From the NCBI GenBank assembly GCA_024345305.1, contig BRON01000001.1:930001-994000 (forward strand): a stretch of DNA of 64,000 nucleotides, read 5' to 3'. The notes below the pieces were generated by a model. That model saw nothing but the letters and a program-made list of their open reading frames with translations, ran no database searches and had not been told where the DNA came from. This DNA comes from Mrakia gelida. Its lineage: Eukaryota > Basidiomycota > Tremellomycetes > Cystofilobasidiales > Mrakiaceae. Made by a program: the position numbers and the translations under genes. The first letter of the stretch is position 1. Every line of letters begins with the position of its first letter. Shown here piece after piece: positions 33,324 through 45,198 of this stretch.

Positions 33324-35428
33324 TCAAACCCACAAGCTACCGAATCCGATCTCGCTCGTACGAAGACCTCCTCCCTCGCCGAACTCCTCTCCGCGCCATC
33401 CAAGCTCCAGCAGATCTCCCTGGGTTCCGCCCTCTTCCTCACCGCCGACGACTAGTACCTCCCCTACCGAGTCCTCGAGCACCTCCACCTGCAGCTCCTC
33501 GTTCGCTCCCAGCAGCTCTCCTGGCAAAGGCGACGTCGCGACCTCCTCCTCGAGCTCAACTCCTCCTCCTGCTCCTGCCCCTCCCACCTCGAGCTCTACC
33601 TCCAGCACACCGTCATCGTCGCCACCACCTCCCTCATCCTCCTCGAGCTTCATCCCTTTCAACGTCTCCTCCGCATCGCTTCGACGACGACTCGCTCCCA
33701 ACCCTCCTCCGTCTCCGACGCTCGTCCTCACGGCCCTCATCAGCCCCATCGCCCTCTCCTCGATGCACCTTCCGTCTTCCTCTCCCGCTCCTAGTTGGGG
33801 GAGGTTCGGAGAGACGAGGAGCTCGAGAGGCAGAGGGCAGAAGATCGTTCCTCCGACGACGGGTGGGAGGATGGGCGGGAAAGGGAGTTCGAAGAGGAGG
33901 AGGGAGGTTCGAGGACCCGAAAGAGGAGGGTTGAGTACTAAGTGTCGAGAAGTTGAGGAGGAGCTGAGTTGGAATTCGACAGAGTTGAGAGGGCCAGTCG
34001 AGGAAGAGAGGGAAGCCAGGTTGGAGGACGAGGTCGAGGTCGTCGAAGGAGCTCCGTCTGATGTTGAGGTGGTCGGGAGGGAAGGAGGTTGGGGAAGAGA
34101 AGGACCTTTGAGCAACCAATGGGGGACGCCTACGAGTGAGTCGCTGGATCTGCCCTCTTCTTACCTAGAGACAAAGATCCTGGTGGCGTAGAGAGGAGTG
34201 GGAGAAGAAGTCGAAGGGGAGGGGGCTGGTCGAGCTTGACAGCTTCCTTTCCTCGACGTTCCGTCAAGCTCTCAGACTACCTCTTGGAGACGCGCACGAC
34301 AAGGGAGGCATAGCGCTCTAGCTGGCGACGATGGTGAAGGTGAAGAGTGTCCTTCATCGAGCTCGCGATGGGGGAGGGGAGAGGAGGACTCACGACCGAG
34401 CTCATCGACTCGACGACTCGTTCCTTCCTCCTCTCCCTCTCCCTTCAAAGCTGAGCTCCCGGTCGGTATCAAGCTCGACGGAGGGATGTCAGATTGGTCC
34501 ATGAGATCTTGGAAGAGGTTGGTTGCTCGAGATGAGGTTTTCGGCTGTGTCGACGCTTGAAGGAAGAAAGAAGAGGGAGGGGAGGTCCGAACGAAAGCTC
34601 ACCGCGAACAGCATCCTTCCCTCGCCTTCTTGACGCTTCCTTCCAATCTAAATCTCCCAAAATATGGCGAGCACGAGCCCGAGAGGAGGTCTCGATGTTC
34701 GTCATGGCGAGAACCAACTCGGGAGGTTCACCGCTATCATGAAGACCTGCCTCGACCGCCTTCCTCCTTCGACCTCGACCTCGAGCTCAACCTCCTCCTC
34801 CCTTCCCTTCTCCTACTTCCCTCGTCCCTCTCCTCGCCCTTCTCGGTGCTCGCATATCAACTCACGGAACAGCACGTAGCCTATACAATCTGCCAGAAGA
34901 TCCCACTCTCTGGCTTCGAGAACGAACAAGATCATCATCTCTTTGATCGTGGAGAGAGCGCTGATCTTCCTTGACCCCCTTCTCCTTCTTCTCCTCCTTC
35001 GGCCCACTAGACCACATCTGTGACCTCAGTCTTCCTGTAAGTACTAGTACTCCCGCCGATCTTCAACTTCCCAGTCTAAGGAATCAACCTACTGTAGCAT
35101 CCAAACGCGTCTCTCATCTGCCCTCCCCTCGCCTCTCGCCCGAACATCCTCTCTCGTCCTCTTTCGCGCACATCCTGGTCTCTTTGATGTCCCTTTACTA
35201 TCCTAAGCTCGTTCTGATACTGGTTCCTTTCACTTTTCTCTACCGTCCAGTTGAGCGCTCGCCTGACCTGCCGTCTCGACCCCCTTCTTCGCTCGTCCAC
35301 GTTCGCGAATCCCACCCCCTCCTCCCTCTTCATCTTCAGCATGAAGTTCAACCTTCGAGCTGCTTGGCAATATCTATCCTCCGATCGTCTATAGGTCTGA
35401 CTGAGTCTCGAACCCCAGTCTGAGATCG
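33324..35428 (-). CDS. unrecognised multi-exon protein K (5' end unresolved)
   Basis: Six exons chain in frame on the minus strand: 35428-35268, 34965-34866, 34746-34603, 34507-34394, 34179-34165 (15 nt), 34129-33324. The conserved-looking part reads SQTYRRSEDRYCQAARRLNF, then KEMMILFVLEAREWDLLADC, FRLHDSGEPPELVLAMTNIE, RHILGDLDWKEASRRRGKDA and VRDLMDQSDIPPSSLIP. This hydrophobic/charged pattern suggests an alpha-helical fold. The last exon is low-complexity (Ser/Pro then Glu/Gly-rich) and ends IGFGSLWV. I cannot place it in a family. The first exon shown needs one more base upstream, so at least one 5' exon is missing; a C16 run (35497-35512) lies there. Splice signals on the opposite strand are weaker, which is why the minus strand is preferred. 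Confidence 0.5.
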
Positions 35429-36595
35429 CTGAGCGAGACGACACGCGACGTCGGTCGGCTGGATTCAGGCGAGTAATTCACTCCTTCTTCTCCTAGCCCC
35501 CCCCCCCCCCCCTTTCTTCTTTTGCCGGAAGGGGAGTTCCTGCTTTCAAAGTAGCGTGGACGCTGATGGAGATCATGACTTGTCGGTGCTTTTGAACACA
35601 GCTTTGGACGGTCTTTCATGGAACACGAAGGAAAGGAAAGCAGCGCCGTTCGGTTCGACGCGTCGCTTCTACCTTTTCCCTCGCTCCTTCTCTCACAAGA
35701 CTTCGAAGGCAGTCGTTTTATCTCAGCATAGTGAGTCGCTACTTTCGACTCCGACGCCCAGAGAGAACGAGAAACGCAGGCGTAGACGCGTCGATGCAGC
35801 TCGTTTCCTCGTCAGCACAGCTGACCTCGCTTTTCTTCGTTCTTACTCGATGTTCCAGCCCTTCCTGCCCAGAAAATGGCTGAGTGTCCCGGGAAGCCCG
35901 TGCTCACCTGTTCAATTTGAGACGGCCGTCCTTCGCGGTTCCTCCTCGTTGATTCACCCTCCCTCTTTCCTTCCAGCGTTTCGGTTTTGCCCCTTCTCGC
36001 CCCCTCCTCCACATCTCGTTGCTCTCTGCCTGGTTCTTTATCAGGGCAGATCGGAGTAGTTTGAATCGAGATCGACGCGAGAGGAAGACGCGGAGGAGGA
36101 GGTTGAAAGGGCGGAGACGATGGTGAGCTCGTTCTTCCTCTTCATGAGTTAAAATGAGCTGCTTGAGAGGCTTTCCCTGTTTGAGCTGTGTGCTAAGGCT
36201 TTCGTTTGGTTTCCCATCGATCGTCTATCTTGATCACCCCTCAAACCTGCTGTCTCGGACCTGCAGTTCGCTTCTTGCTTTAAGCTTTCGTCCTTCAGCC
36301 TCCCCTGTTGCTTTCACCTCTATTCCCCGTTGGGCTAAAAGGTTCTGTTGTTCGGTAGCAAGTCACTAGGCGTCAGTAGGTGATCTAGGGTAAGGTTTTG
36401 CCCCCTTCTTCGCTTGCCGTTCTTCGCTGTTCGGGAGGGGTCTCAATCATGAATTCGAAGCCCTGACGAGTTTGTCTTTCTGTTCGTTCCTTCCACAGAC
36501 GGCCCGGTTCAACAGCTTCTACACCCAAACACCCACCCTCTTCTCTCGCATCCTTCTTTTATTCCTCTCCCCTCCCTCGCACCTCGACTCCTCCT
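35429..36595. other. region with plus-strand splice signals upstream of Zn2Cys6 gene L
   Basis: Holds a C16 tract (35497-35512) and several plus-strand intron signatures: a GTGAGT donor near 35732 with a CTGACC and TTCCAG acceptor near 35857, and a TTATCAG acceptor near 36045 with a GTGAGC donor at about 36123 whose acceptor TTCCACAG ends near 36498. Two GACGCGTC motifs lie at about 35659 and 35787. The simplest reading is a spliced 5' leader of gene L; missing 5' exon(s) of gene K may also be here. Confidence 0.4.
35497..35512 (+). repeat. poly-C tract (16 C)
   Basis: Run of 16 C in the unresolved 5' area of gene K; its exact length affects any reading frame through it. Confidence 0.8.
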
Positions 36596-38610
36596 ATGTA
36601 TTTCACAGGAGAGCATCATCCACCTCCCTTCGCGGGCTGCCATTCCTCGAACTTCGTTCCCGTCGACACCTCCTCCCCCCTCCCGTTCTCACACCCGTCA
36701 TCGACAGCATCCCCTTCAGGCCTCCATCCCTCCTCCTACCTACCCTCTCCCTCCTCCTTCGAATCGGACCTCAACTCCAGACCAAATCCGTATCCCTTCG
36801 GTTCAGGTTCGGCTCGCTCGTCTTCGTCTTCGGATGCTCGACTCGTCGTTGGGATCCGACCCCCTCCCTTCGACGAAATCGACGTTCCTCTCACCTTCCG
36901 TCCGGGACTTCACCGAGAGGATAGTGGGAGCTCAGGAGGAGACGAGTTGAACGGTTTCTTCAGCACTTTCGCCTTCGACGGACCCGCTTCGCCTCGTCCG
37001 TCGTTCAGCCACCCCTCGGCTCCTTCACCCTCCCTCCCGTCCTCCTCCTCGAGCTCGAACCTCCCTCTCCCTTCCCCTCTCCTCCTTCAATCCTTCAACA
37101 TTCCTCGTCGTCCCAGCGACTGGAACTCGGGAAACTGGGACTCTCTAAATCCCTTCGCCGCGGAAAGTCTGCTAGCGAACGCGACGAAAGGAGGGGAGGA
37201 TGGGCAAGGGATCAGCACCAAACCGACTGTCGCTTTCACTCTTACCCATTCTGGGGAGGAGAGCCGGACTCCCCAGGTAAGTCTAGCTTCCTCCCTTGAT
37301 CTTTCTCGAGCCGTTTTGAGGTGTCGTTTGGTTTCGACGACGCGTGGGCCTGTTTAATTGCCCAACCGCCTCGGTCCCTCGAGGTCTCCCTCTTTTTTCC
37401 TCTGAGCCCCGAGCTGATTTTCCCCTCTTCCTCTGGTCTTCTCTGTTCTTAGGCCTGTCAAGCTTGTCGAGCGAGGAAATCGAAGGTGAGTCCTCCTTCT
37501 TGAGCACTGAACGACTCGACGAGACGCGTCGACGTTTCCTTTTTGGAATCGATGGAACGCTCGGCTGATATCTCACGGCTTCTCCTTCCTCCCCGTCCTT
37601 AGTGCGACGGCCAAGCCTCCTGCATCCGCTGCGAGAACAAGGGAATCAAATGCATCTACGTGACGAGGTCGCCTCGCGTCCGAGGGAAACAAGCACGTCG
37701 TTCCTGTTCCTCCGCCCTTCCCCTCAAGTCCTGCTTCACCACGGAACTCCTTGTTCGCCAACCCATCCTCGCGACTTCGATCCCCATCCCCAAATCGGAA
37801 CGAGGAATCGGTCGTTCGAGGAGAAAAACGTCGGACGGGAGCGGGAGAGGGAGCGTCGATTGGGAAGACGAGGAGCGCGACTCGAAGACGGGCCGGAGGA
37901 GAGGTTCGATGGGAGGATCGAGGGCTGCGGAAGCTGAGGGATGTGAGACTGTAGTGGAGGAGCCCGCTCGTCGTCGTCGTCGACCATCCGCGGATCCCTA
38001 CCCATCGTCCTCGCTTTGCGTGTCAGTCCCTCACGGATCTTCCCTTTCGACACCTCCCTCGCATCATCACTCCCAATCCTATCAATCCTCCTTCACCTAC
38101 CCCAACTCGCACCACGACCAACACTTCCAACCGCTTCATCCCATCCAGCACCAGCCCTTCGTCGTCGTCGCTCCTCCCCCTCGAACGTACCAACCCTCGT
38201 TCGAACGCACAACCCACACGCCCAACTTCGACTACTCCCCCTTCACTATACCCGCTCCTCCTCTCCCACGAGACTCAGCTCTTCTCCCTCTCGAGCTTCA
38301 ACCTCACCATCTCAGCAATCAACCCTCCCCTCTCCTCCTTCAACATCCTGACGCGTTCGCCGGTCTCTCCACCCACCCCTCCTCCTCCAAATACCACGAG
38401 GAACCTCCCCAAGCCTTCGCCTTCCATCAGCCCCACACCCGAGGACAATCCTTCCCCAGCGTCTGGGCTCCCTCGTCGAACTCGCATCTCGGACTGTCGC
38501 CTCGTCCGGTCCTCGTCGCTGGACCTTCGCCGACGACTCTCGGAGAAGGAACGCCCACTCAACAGGCCTGGGGCCAAAGGCACTGGGACGAGTTCCCTCG
38601 CTGTGATTGA
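36596..38610 (+). CDS. Zn(II)2Cys6 transcription factor, paralogue L
   Basis: Paralogue of the gene at 18479-20389 with the same three-exon layout: 36596-37276, 37453-37485 (33 nt, ACQACRARKSK) and 37603-38610; 573 residues. The cluster continues CDGQASCIRCENKGIKCIY. As in the paralogue it sits about 228 residues in, preceded by WDSLNPFA and a VAFTLTHSGEESRTPQ segment. The C-terminal part is His/Pro/Ser-rich and ends WGQRHWDEFPRCD. No fungal_trans domain is visible. Start ATG at 36596 is the first in frame with the cluster exon; the sequence just before the GAG at 36609 also resembles a CAG acceptor, so an upstream coding exon cannot be excluded. Probable nuclear regulator; targets unknown. 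Confidence 0.85.
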
Positions 38611-38624
38611 CGTCAAGGACGCAG

Positions 38625-38710
38625 GTGAGTCACTCGTCTCTCCCCCAAGCACCGACCACGAGAGCGACTCAAAACTAACACGCGTCGTTCTTTCCTCTCT
38701 TCACTCCCAG
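38625..38710 (+). other. probable 3' UTR intron of Zn2Cys6 gene L
   Basis: GTGAGT donor 14 nt after the stop codon, CTCCCAG acceptor ending at 38710; 86 nt. Matches in position the 3' UTR intron of the paralogue at 18374-18464. Confidence 0.6.
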
Positions 38711-39111
38711 GACCATCAACCTGCCATAATGAACCTCATTTCCACGACCTTCCGTAGCATATTCTCCTTTCTAGTCTCATACTCTCTCATTCCTCTCCTC
38801 ACCACCTCGGATAGTCTTTCTGTTTGTTCTCGTTCGTCTCTTCGCGTCGTCGCTCGTCTTTCGCATCTGCTCCCAACATACATGATCCGGGAGCTTTTCT
38901 ATTTGTATGTATACTGAGTTGTATAACCCCTTCACCTTCTCGTCTACTCGATCATGCTCAGACAGAAACACATCGAAAGTCGAGAACGATCCAGTTCGAT
39001 CGGCCTACCCCGAACCTCGACGTCGAGTCATTCCCTCCCTCCTCCCTTCTTTTTCCTCAACCCTCTCCAGCCGTCACCCTTGCCCCCTCCTGACTCTCAC
39101 CGCACTCCTTA
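38711..39111. other. intergenic region
   Basis: 3' UTR of gene L and promoter of the GNAT gene at 39112. No further feature seen. Confidence 0.3.
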
Positions 39112-40274
39112 ATGCCTTCCATACTCGACTACCACAAAGTTACCCCAGAAGACGCGGAAGAGCTGTGAGTCCCTCGGCCTTCCCTCCTCCTTATCGCTCG
39201 AGCTCGCACTCCCACCTTCCTTCCTTCAAGCTCGCACGCTTTCTGACTCCCATTCCTCTCCTCCTCTCAGGCTAGCGATGCGACGAGCTTGCGGATGGGG
39301 TGAAGGTCAGCCGCCGGTCCTTTCGTCTTTGCCCTGGGCTGCTGGGTCTGCTTTGAAGCGACGAAGCCAGGAGAAGAGAAGGAAGGAATGGTTTGGTTGA
39401 GCTCGAGCTCACCCGTTTCTGCCTTCTTTCTTTCCTCTACCCCTCTCCGTCTTGTTCTCAGATCGGATACCGCGGATGTTAGAAGACCCTGACGTGGCTA
39501 TCTACCTCTTCTACCTGCCCTCGGAAGATGAGACAGAGAGGGGTGAACCTGTTGGGATGGGTGGTGAGTCCATTCAGCTCCTCGTTTCTTTCTCACTCTT
39601 TTTTCGTCCTTCTTTTTCGCTGCTTTGTCTCTCCGTCGACTGACGCGCACTTCCATCGTCCCTCTTATCCATGTGCAGGCTACGAGCTCGCCGAAGTCAA
39701 ACACGGAGGAGATCTCGAGCTCGCGAATCGTTTATCGAACACGATCATGCTCGGTTCGCTGTTCGTGTATCAGAAGTTCGAAGGCAGGGGGTTCGGAAAT
39801 GTGGTGAGTCGCAACATCTCATCTCTTCTAACCACTCCTTCTTCTCACGCCCTCGACGGAGGAGGGAAGGAGGTAGATCTTCGAGCTCGCGCACGCACTA
39901 ACTTTCCCTCCCCTCCTCGACGCGTCGTCTCTCTCTTTCGTTTGCTCAGATCATGGACCTCTTAGAAGGACCGATAGCGAGGGACCTAGGAGGCAAGACG
40001 ATCACTCTGGATACGCTGACGGAAGACTCCGAATCGGGCGAGGACTCGAAACCTCTGGCTTGGTGTGAGTTGTTGACATCGCTTTCGCGTCGCTCACTCT
40101 TCATTTCTCTCGAACCCACTCGAAGTCTGACCCTTCTCCCTTTCCATCCAATCTACAGACCTCCGTCGAGGCTACACTGAGATCCGGCCTCGTCAACCGT
40201 ACACTCACCATCGCTACCGCACCATCGCTTTCTTGTCGAAGAAGGTCGCGCCGCCGCCGAGTCAAGTCGATTGA
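39112..40274 (+). CDS. GNAT-family N-acetyltransferase, paralogue M
   Basis: Acetyl-CoA-dependent acyltransferase (GNAT). Six exons: 39112-39164, 39271-39305, 39462-39563, 39679-39803, 39950-40064, 40159-40274, 181 residues. Starts MPSILDYHKVTPEDAEEL, then LAMRRACGWGED, IYLFYLPSE, and the acetyl-CoA-binding loop SLFVYQKFEGRGFGN followed by the helix DLLEGPIARDLGGKTITL. It ends with YLRRGYTEIRPR and IAFLSKKV, the usual last strand of GNATs. The intron positions match the three minus-strand paralogues at 57.6-61.6 kb, so all four are one local family. Substrate unknown; the conserved CGWGE near the N-terminus is distinctive. Convergent with the glycosyltransferase downstream. Confidence 0.87.
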
Positions 40275-40478
40275 CTGATTGATGATCCCCCGTCTCGATC
40301 CTTCTCTACCTAGACTATGTAGACCACTTATTCGTGACGATGACCTTCTATCTGTCTGTCTTCTTCTTCCTCTCTCGGACTCGTCCGCGAGCGAAGCGAG
40401 AGAGACACAAGAAGGTCAGCCTTTCTTCCAGCTCTCGACCGAACCGAATCGAAAAACCAAGACGAGATCGAATCGAGA

Positions 40479-42680
40479 TCAAAATATATCCTCCCAAGGT
40501 ATATGAGGCGACGACTGATTCCAGTTATGTCTCAGGTTCGTCGAGTTGGATCCTGGTCCTTCGGTGTAGAACGGCCAGACCTGAACGAAACACGAAAGCG
40601 AAGGTCAGTTCGACGCGTCGGCCTCCTTCTCCCTCTCCCTCGCCCAAACCAGATTCAATTTCGAGATAACTCACCTCCAACCTATCCCCCCTATGAAACG
40701 GGAAACAAACCACCCTCTCCGGATCCTTCACCTTACTCCAATCAATCCTCTCCACCATCTCCATCGCCTCCCTGGGAGCATGCCTAAACCTCCCCTCCTC
40801 CAAATCCCTCCTCATCCCCTCCGCACCCCCCCTCCTCACCCTCTTCTCAATATACTCCGCCTTGTACGCCTCCTCCCGATACGTCACCGCCACCCTAGGG
40901 ACCATCACCCACTTCTTCTCCCCTACTCCCCAGAAATCCCTTGCGACGAGCTTGCACTCGGAGGCGGCGCACTCGCCTTCGGAGGTGCGACCGTTGCGGA
41001 AGTGGATGCCGTGTCCGCCCACGATGGGGATGAGGTCGGAGGAGGTTGGATCGAGGGAGGGGTAGGAGGAGGGGAGGAAGGGAGTAGCGTTGAGGACGAT
41101 CATGCCGTTCCAGCAGGAGTAGACTGGTAAGGGGAGGGCGGCTCGGAAACGGTTGAGGGAGGCAGTGGTTTCATCCCAGTGGAAGAGCTCGCGGATTCCG
41201 TCGCGGAGTTCGGCGAAGATGTCGACTCGGGGACGGGTGGGCCAGCCTTCGATGGTTCGGGTTACCCAGTCTGAGGGAGGGACGAACGCGAAAACGAAAG
41301 GTCAGCGTTTTCGTTTTCGAGACGCGTCGATTTTCCTTGCCCTCGACCTTCCTTCCTCCATCCCCACCCAAAGAGGCCCATAGACAGAAGAGACAAGTAC
41401 TCACTATCATAAAACCTATAATTCTCACCCAACCACCCATCCAACCATCCCCACAGCGACCCTTCAGGCGCGATCCTCCAATCCATCCCACACGTCGCAC
41501 TCGCTCCCTGGAACCTCCTCTGATGCAGCAGCTCCAGGATATCCGCCGGACAGACAAACACGTCGTTGATGAAGATCAGATCTGTTGGGAGGATTGGGTG
41601 AGGGGAGTGGTCGTTGATTCGGGAGGAGGCGTCGAAGAGAGGAGGGTCGGAGGGGTTGTAGTGGATGAGGGAGGAGATGGCCACGTTTCGGTAGAGGGCG
41701 AGCTGTTCGATCCGATCGACGTTGGACCAGTCTGTCGAGTGAGGGTCAGAACGGAGGGAGTGGGCGACGCCTGCAACCGTTGAACAAGAGGGTGAAGAGG
41801 AGTCAGAGTTGAGTGACGAGAGAGTGAGGAAAGAGGGAGAGTCGAGAACGAACCTAAAGCAGTGAGAGCTCGCGCGAAATGAGCCATAGAAGGGACCGTC
41901 TCGTCCCAAGAGCCGTTCTCGAAGATGGAGATGTGAACGTTGGAGGGACCTAGGAGGGCGGCGACGGTGAGGAGGGTTTGGAAGAGGTGAGGGATGATTC
42001 CTTTGGAGTTGAAGAGGTTGAGAGCGAAGTAGAAGCCTTGAGGTTCTGAGATGTAAGGGGAGGGTTGGTCGCCTTCCTCGAGAGGGAAGAGATGCGAGTA
42101 GCGAGTTTCGAGGAAGGTAGGGGAGTTCCGTTGGCCTGAGAGGATGCCTTGACAGGAGACGGAGGATTCCTGAGGAAGAAACGAAGACGGGAGAAGGAAG
42201 GAAGGAGGAGGATGGTGAGCTCGGGTTTGAGCTTTGCTCGCTTAGCTCCCTGGCTTCTTCTCGCACCGCCTCAGCCCTCGTGACAGATATAGATATAGAT
42301 GTGAGACTCACCGGCAGCCCCATATCCTTCAACCTCCTCGCGAGTTCTGTCTTGATGTTCCAAACTGTGACCTCTACGCTGCTCTTGTCCGAGGTCGTCC
42401 AAGCTGGGAACTCATCTGCCCTGCCTTCCACCTCCTCCCCCGTCCCTCGAAACGGTTCCGCGAACGAGGGCGAGTTGATCTCGTAGGTCCTGAACGCGTT
42501 TGAGATCATGGCAAGCTTGTAGAAGACGTAGAGTGCGATGGTGAGGGGGAAGAGGACGAGAACGAGGATCGGGATTCGAGGGAACGAGCTCCCATGCCGA
42601 CCTTTGCGTGCGAATCGCGGTATCGAAGGGAAGGAGGAGACCGGGAGGAGCTGATACGAGTTGGAAGGGGAGGCGGGCAT
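40479..42680 (-). CDS. CAP59-family (GT69) glycosyltransferase
   Basis: Member of the CAP59/CMT1 mannosyltransferase family (GT69) known from Cryptococcus capsule synthesis and present in other basidiomycetes. Five exons (minus): 42680-42312, 42169-41854, 41770-41405, 41270-40675, 40580-40479; 582 residues. Type II membrane topology: short basic N-terminus, then one helix IPILVLVLFPLTIALYVFY at ~38-56, luminal catalytic part behind. Family blocks seen: FYFALNLFNSKGIIPHLFQ, LLGPSNVHISIFENGSWDET, FINDVFVCPADILELL, CGMDWR, FYDNWVTRTIEGWP and SCWNGMIVLNA. Probably Golgi-located, adding an alpha-1,3-linked mannose or similar to a glycan; acceptor unknown. Codes convergently with GNAT gene M, with ~200 bp between stops. 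Confidence 0.91.
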
Positions 42681-43285
42681 TCTGATGAATGGGGTATCGA
42701 GGGATTCCGAGAGGGAGGAGATGGGAGGGAGCTGAAGAAGGAAGGGAAGGAGAAGGAGGAGGAGTCAGCTTCGAGCTCGAGCCTGGCCCTTCCTCCCAAG
42801 ACATCTCTTTGCCTCGCATCCCACTATCTCGCATCTCGACATCGACCTTCGGATACTCACTCGAAGATGTCTCAAAGGCAGAGAGTGAACGAGCCTGAAG
42901 AAGGAAAGAGCCAGAATCGGCGAAGGATGCAAGTTGGACGCGAAGACACAAGGGCGAGGGAGGGCGAAAGGAGATCTCGGCTGCCGGCCGCAGGCTCAAG
43001 GGTGACAGGCGCATGCGAAAAAGTGAAAATTTCGCCAGACGCACAGAAGCCTCACTCTCTCAAGAACGAGCTCACGGTCGAAGAAAGCTCGAAAAGAGTA
43101 GGAGAAACGAGTCCGAGCTCGGCGAAACAGCGAGACGGAAAGCGAAAGTCGTCGAGCTCAACCTCCTTCCATCCTTCCAAACGACGACCATGCTCTTTCT
43201 CGCTTTCTCTCAATCTCAAGCAAGCAAAGCAGAAACTTATATAGATTAATCAACTCTCAGAACTCCCCATCAGAAACTCTCCTTC
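42681..43285. other. intergenic region
   Basis: Promoter side of the CAP59-family gene and 3' side of unknown protein O. Long plus-strand frames here are the reverse of a coding exon and low-complexity sequence; none is supported. Confidence 0.35.
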
Positions 43286-44537
43286 TCAAACCTCAACACC
43301 CCCAACCCTCCTCCCCTTCAACTGCACCCTCATCCCCTTCTCCTCCCTCAGCCCACCCATCTTCCTCGCAAACCCACCCAGCCCAGGCGAAGGCAACCCC
43401 CTCTTGTTCGTCGCCCTCCAACTTCTCGCGACAGCAGGTCGTACGAGCACAGCAGCTTGCTCCCTCCTCTTCGTAACAGGATCCACTCGAGCGAGGAAGA
43501 TCAGGATCCGCGGGGACTTGATGAGTCGAGAGCGGGTGGGAAGGTTGGTGGGATGGCGGTAGTGGAGAGGGGAGCGCGCTAGGTTGGTGTTAGGGGATAT
43601 GGGAAGGAGGGTGAGAGCGTTGGAGGAGTGGTGGGAGTGGGGGTGGAGGATGAGAGGGCTTGAAGAGGAGGGGAGGGAGGGAGAGATGGTGAGCTTCGCG
43701 TTTTGTTTTCTTCGTTTCCCTTCTCTCCTCCTTCGTTCCGAACCAAGACCAGGACGAAGCACACTCACAGAGGTCTCAAATGGCATCTAGATCCTCGTCC
43801 TGCAGGTCGAGAGATGGAGGAGGTGGTCTTGAGAGTCGGCGTCGAAGTCGAAGTCGTCAAAGGGATCGAAGCGACGAGAACGGGCTTGACGTCCTCCATC
43901 TCTTCATCCTCCTCCTCGGACGAAGAGGAGGATGAAGAAGACCAGTCGAGTCGAGAGAGAGGAGGTGGAAAAGGGTAGGAGGAGTGCGTGCGGGAGGGAG
44001 GGTCGTCGTACTGCGATGGAGAGACAAAGGGAAAACGAAAACGCGACGCGTCAGATTTCGTCCTCGTTCTCGCACTCCCTCACTCCCTCCTTCCCTTCCC
44101 CCTCCTCTCTTCTCCAAGAACCAGGGTCACAAAAGAGCAGATACGACGAGATGCGATGTGTCGTCACTCACAGTCAGAACCCTCCTCCTCTCCTCACTGC
44201 CTTCCATCATCCACGCCTTTCCCTCTGCGTTCCCAACTCGTCTCGGAACAGGCATCCTCAACGTCCCATCACCCACTCCTCCTGCTCCTTTGAGCACCTC
44301 CTCCACTCCAGGAAGACGAACGACGGATGAGGAAGCGAGGGATCCGGCGGAGGGAGTTCGTTGGAAGGGTCGAAGTTGGAACGAGTCGATCTTCGACGAG
44401 TGCTCGTTGTCGTCGTCGTGTTCCATCTTGATAGCTCGAGAGTGGGTGGGAGGAGAGACGGAGAGAGAAGGAGTACGAAGGAAGGAAGTAGGAGCTTGGA
44501 AGGGAAGAGGGAGGTATCTGTCGTTGGCGTTCATCAT
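43286..44537 (-). CDS. unrecognised Ser/Arg-rich protein O
   Basis: Family not recognised. Three exons (minus): 44537-44172, 44010-43769, 43658-43286; 326 residues. Start MMNANDRYLPLPFQAPTSFL; a middle region YDDPPSRTHSSYPFPPPLSR, then an acidic block (SSSEEEDEEMEDVKPVLVAS) and a basic C-terminus (RVDPVTKRREQAAVLVRPAV, then AWKATNK-like RSWRATNKRG, ending KGRRVGGVEV). The combination of short conserved-looking motifs, an acidic stretch and a basic tail suggests a nuclear regulatory protein, but that is inference. The last acceptor is AAG, chosen because it alone keeps frame. No signal peptide or membrane segment. Confidence 0.6.
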
Positions 44538-45198
44538 CGTCGTAGTGGGTATGGGTTGGGGGCGTCTATTGTGTTTCGTTTTGTTGTTGATGGGTATGGA
44601 GGACGACCTGCGTGTGAGAAGTGGAAGCGAGTCGAAAGCGAAAGGATATGGAGGTGTTTGTGGTAGTGGTAGTGGTTGAAGGAGCAAAGGCGCTCGAACC
44701 AAGCTGAAAAGAACAAGAGAGGAAGGGAGGTTCGAGCGCTCGAGCGCTCCGACGAGGAGAGCTCAAAGGGAAAGAGATCGAGTGCAGAAGTTTGGAGTCC
44801 CTTTGTTCCGAGACAAGGAAAGAGAGATGGAGAGCAAAGGACAAGGAAGGAAGTCTGCGCCGGGGTTGATAAGAGAGAAGGAAAGAAAACAAAAGTGAAA
44901 CTTGAAACTCGTCAAAGGGACGCGTCTGAAACGAGCACGGGAAAGGCGCAGTGAGGTGATGTTTTTGTTTCGTCTTCTTCCTGCGTCTTGCTGGAGTGCT
45001 GGCACGAGCTGGAGGGTTTTAGAGATGAGCTTTGGCGATCATGCGGGGGTCGCAGAAGGAAAGGAGGACGAGAATCGAGAAAAGATGGGTTGAAGTCTCG
45101 ACGCGTCGAGTCAAGAGGAAAAAACGCGAGGAGAAGAGCAGATGAAAGGGATGCATATGCATTAATATAGAAAGGTAGTGAAGGATGATATATAAAGA
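44538..45198. other. intergenic region
   Basis: Promoter of gene O and 3' region of the MFS gene. Two GACGCGTC motifs near 44921 and 45100; no exon chained. Confidence 0.3.

Noticed and set aside
34664..34879. 71-codon plus-strand frame opposite gene K
   Set aside because: Plus-strand translation does not join to any neighbouring exon, whereas the minus-strand exons chain through five introns in frame.
42594..43244. 216-codon plus-strand frame
   Set aside because: Overlaps the first exon of the CAP59-family gene in antisense and continues as basic low-complexity sequence; no homology or splice support.
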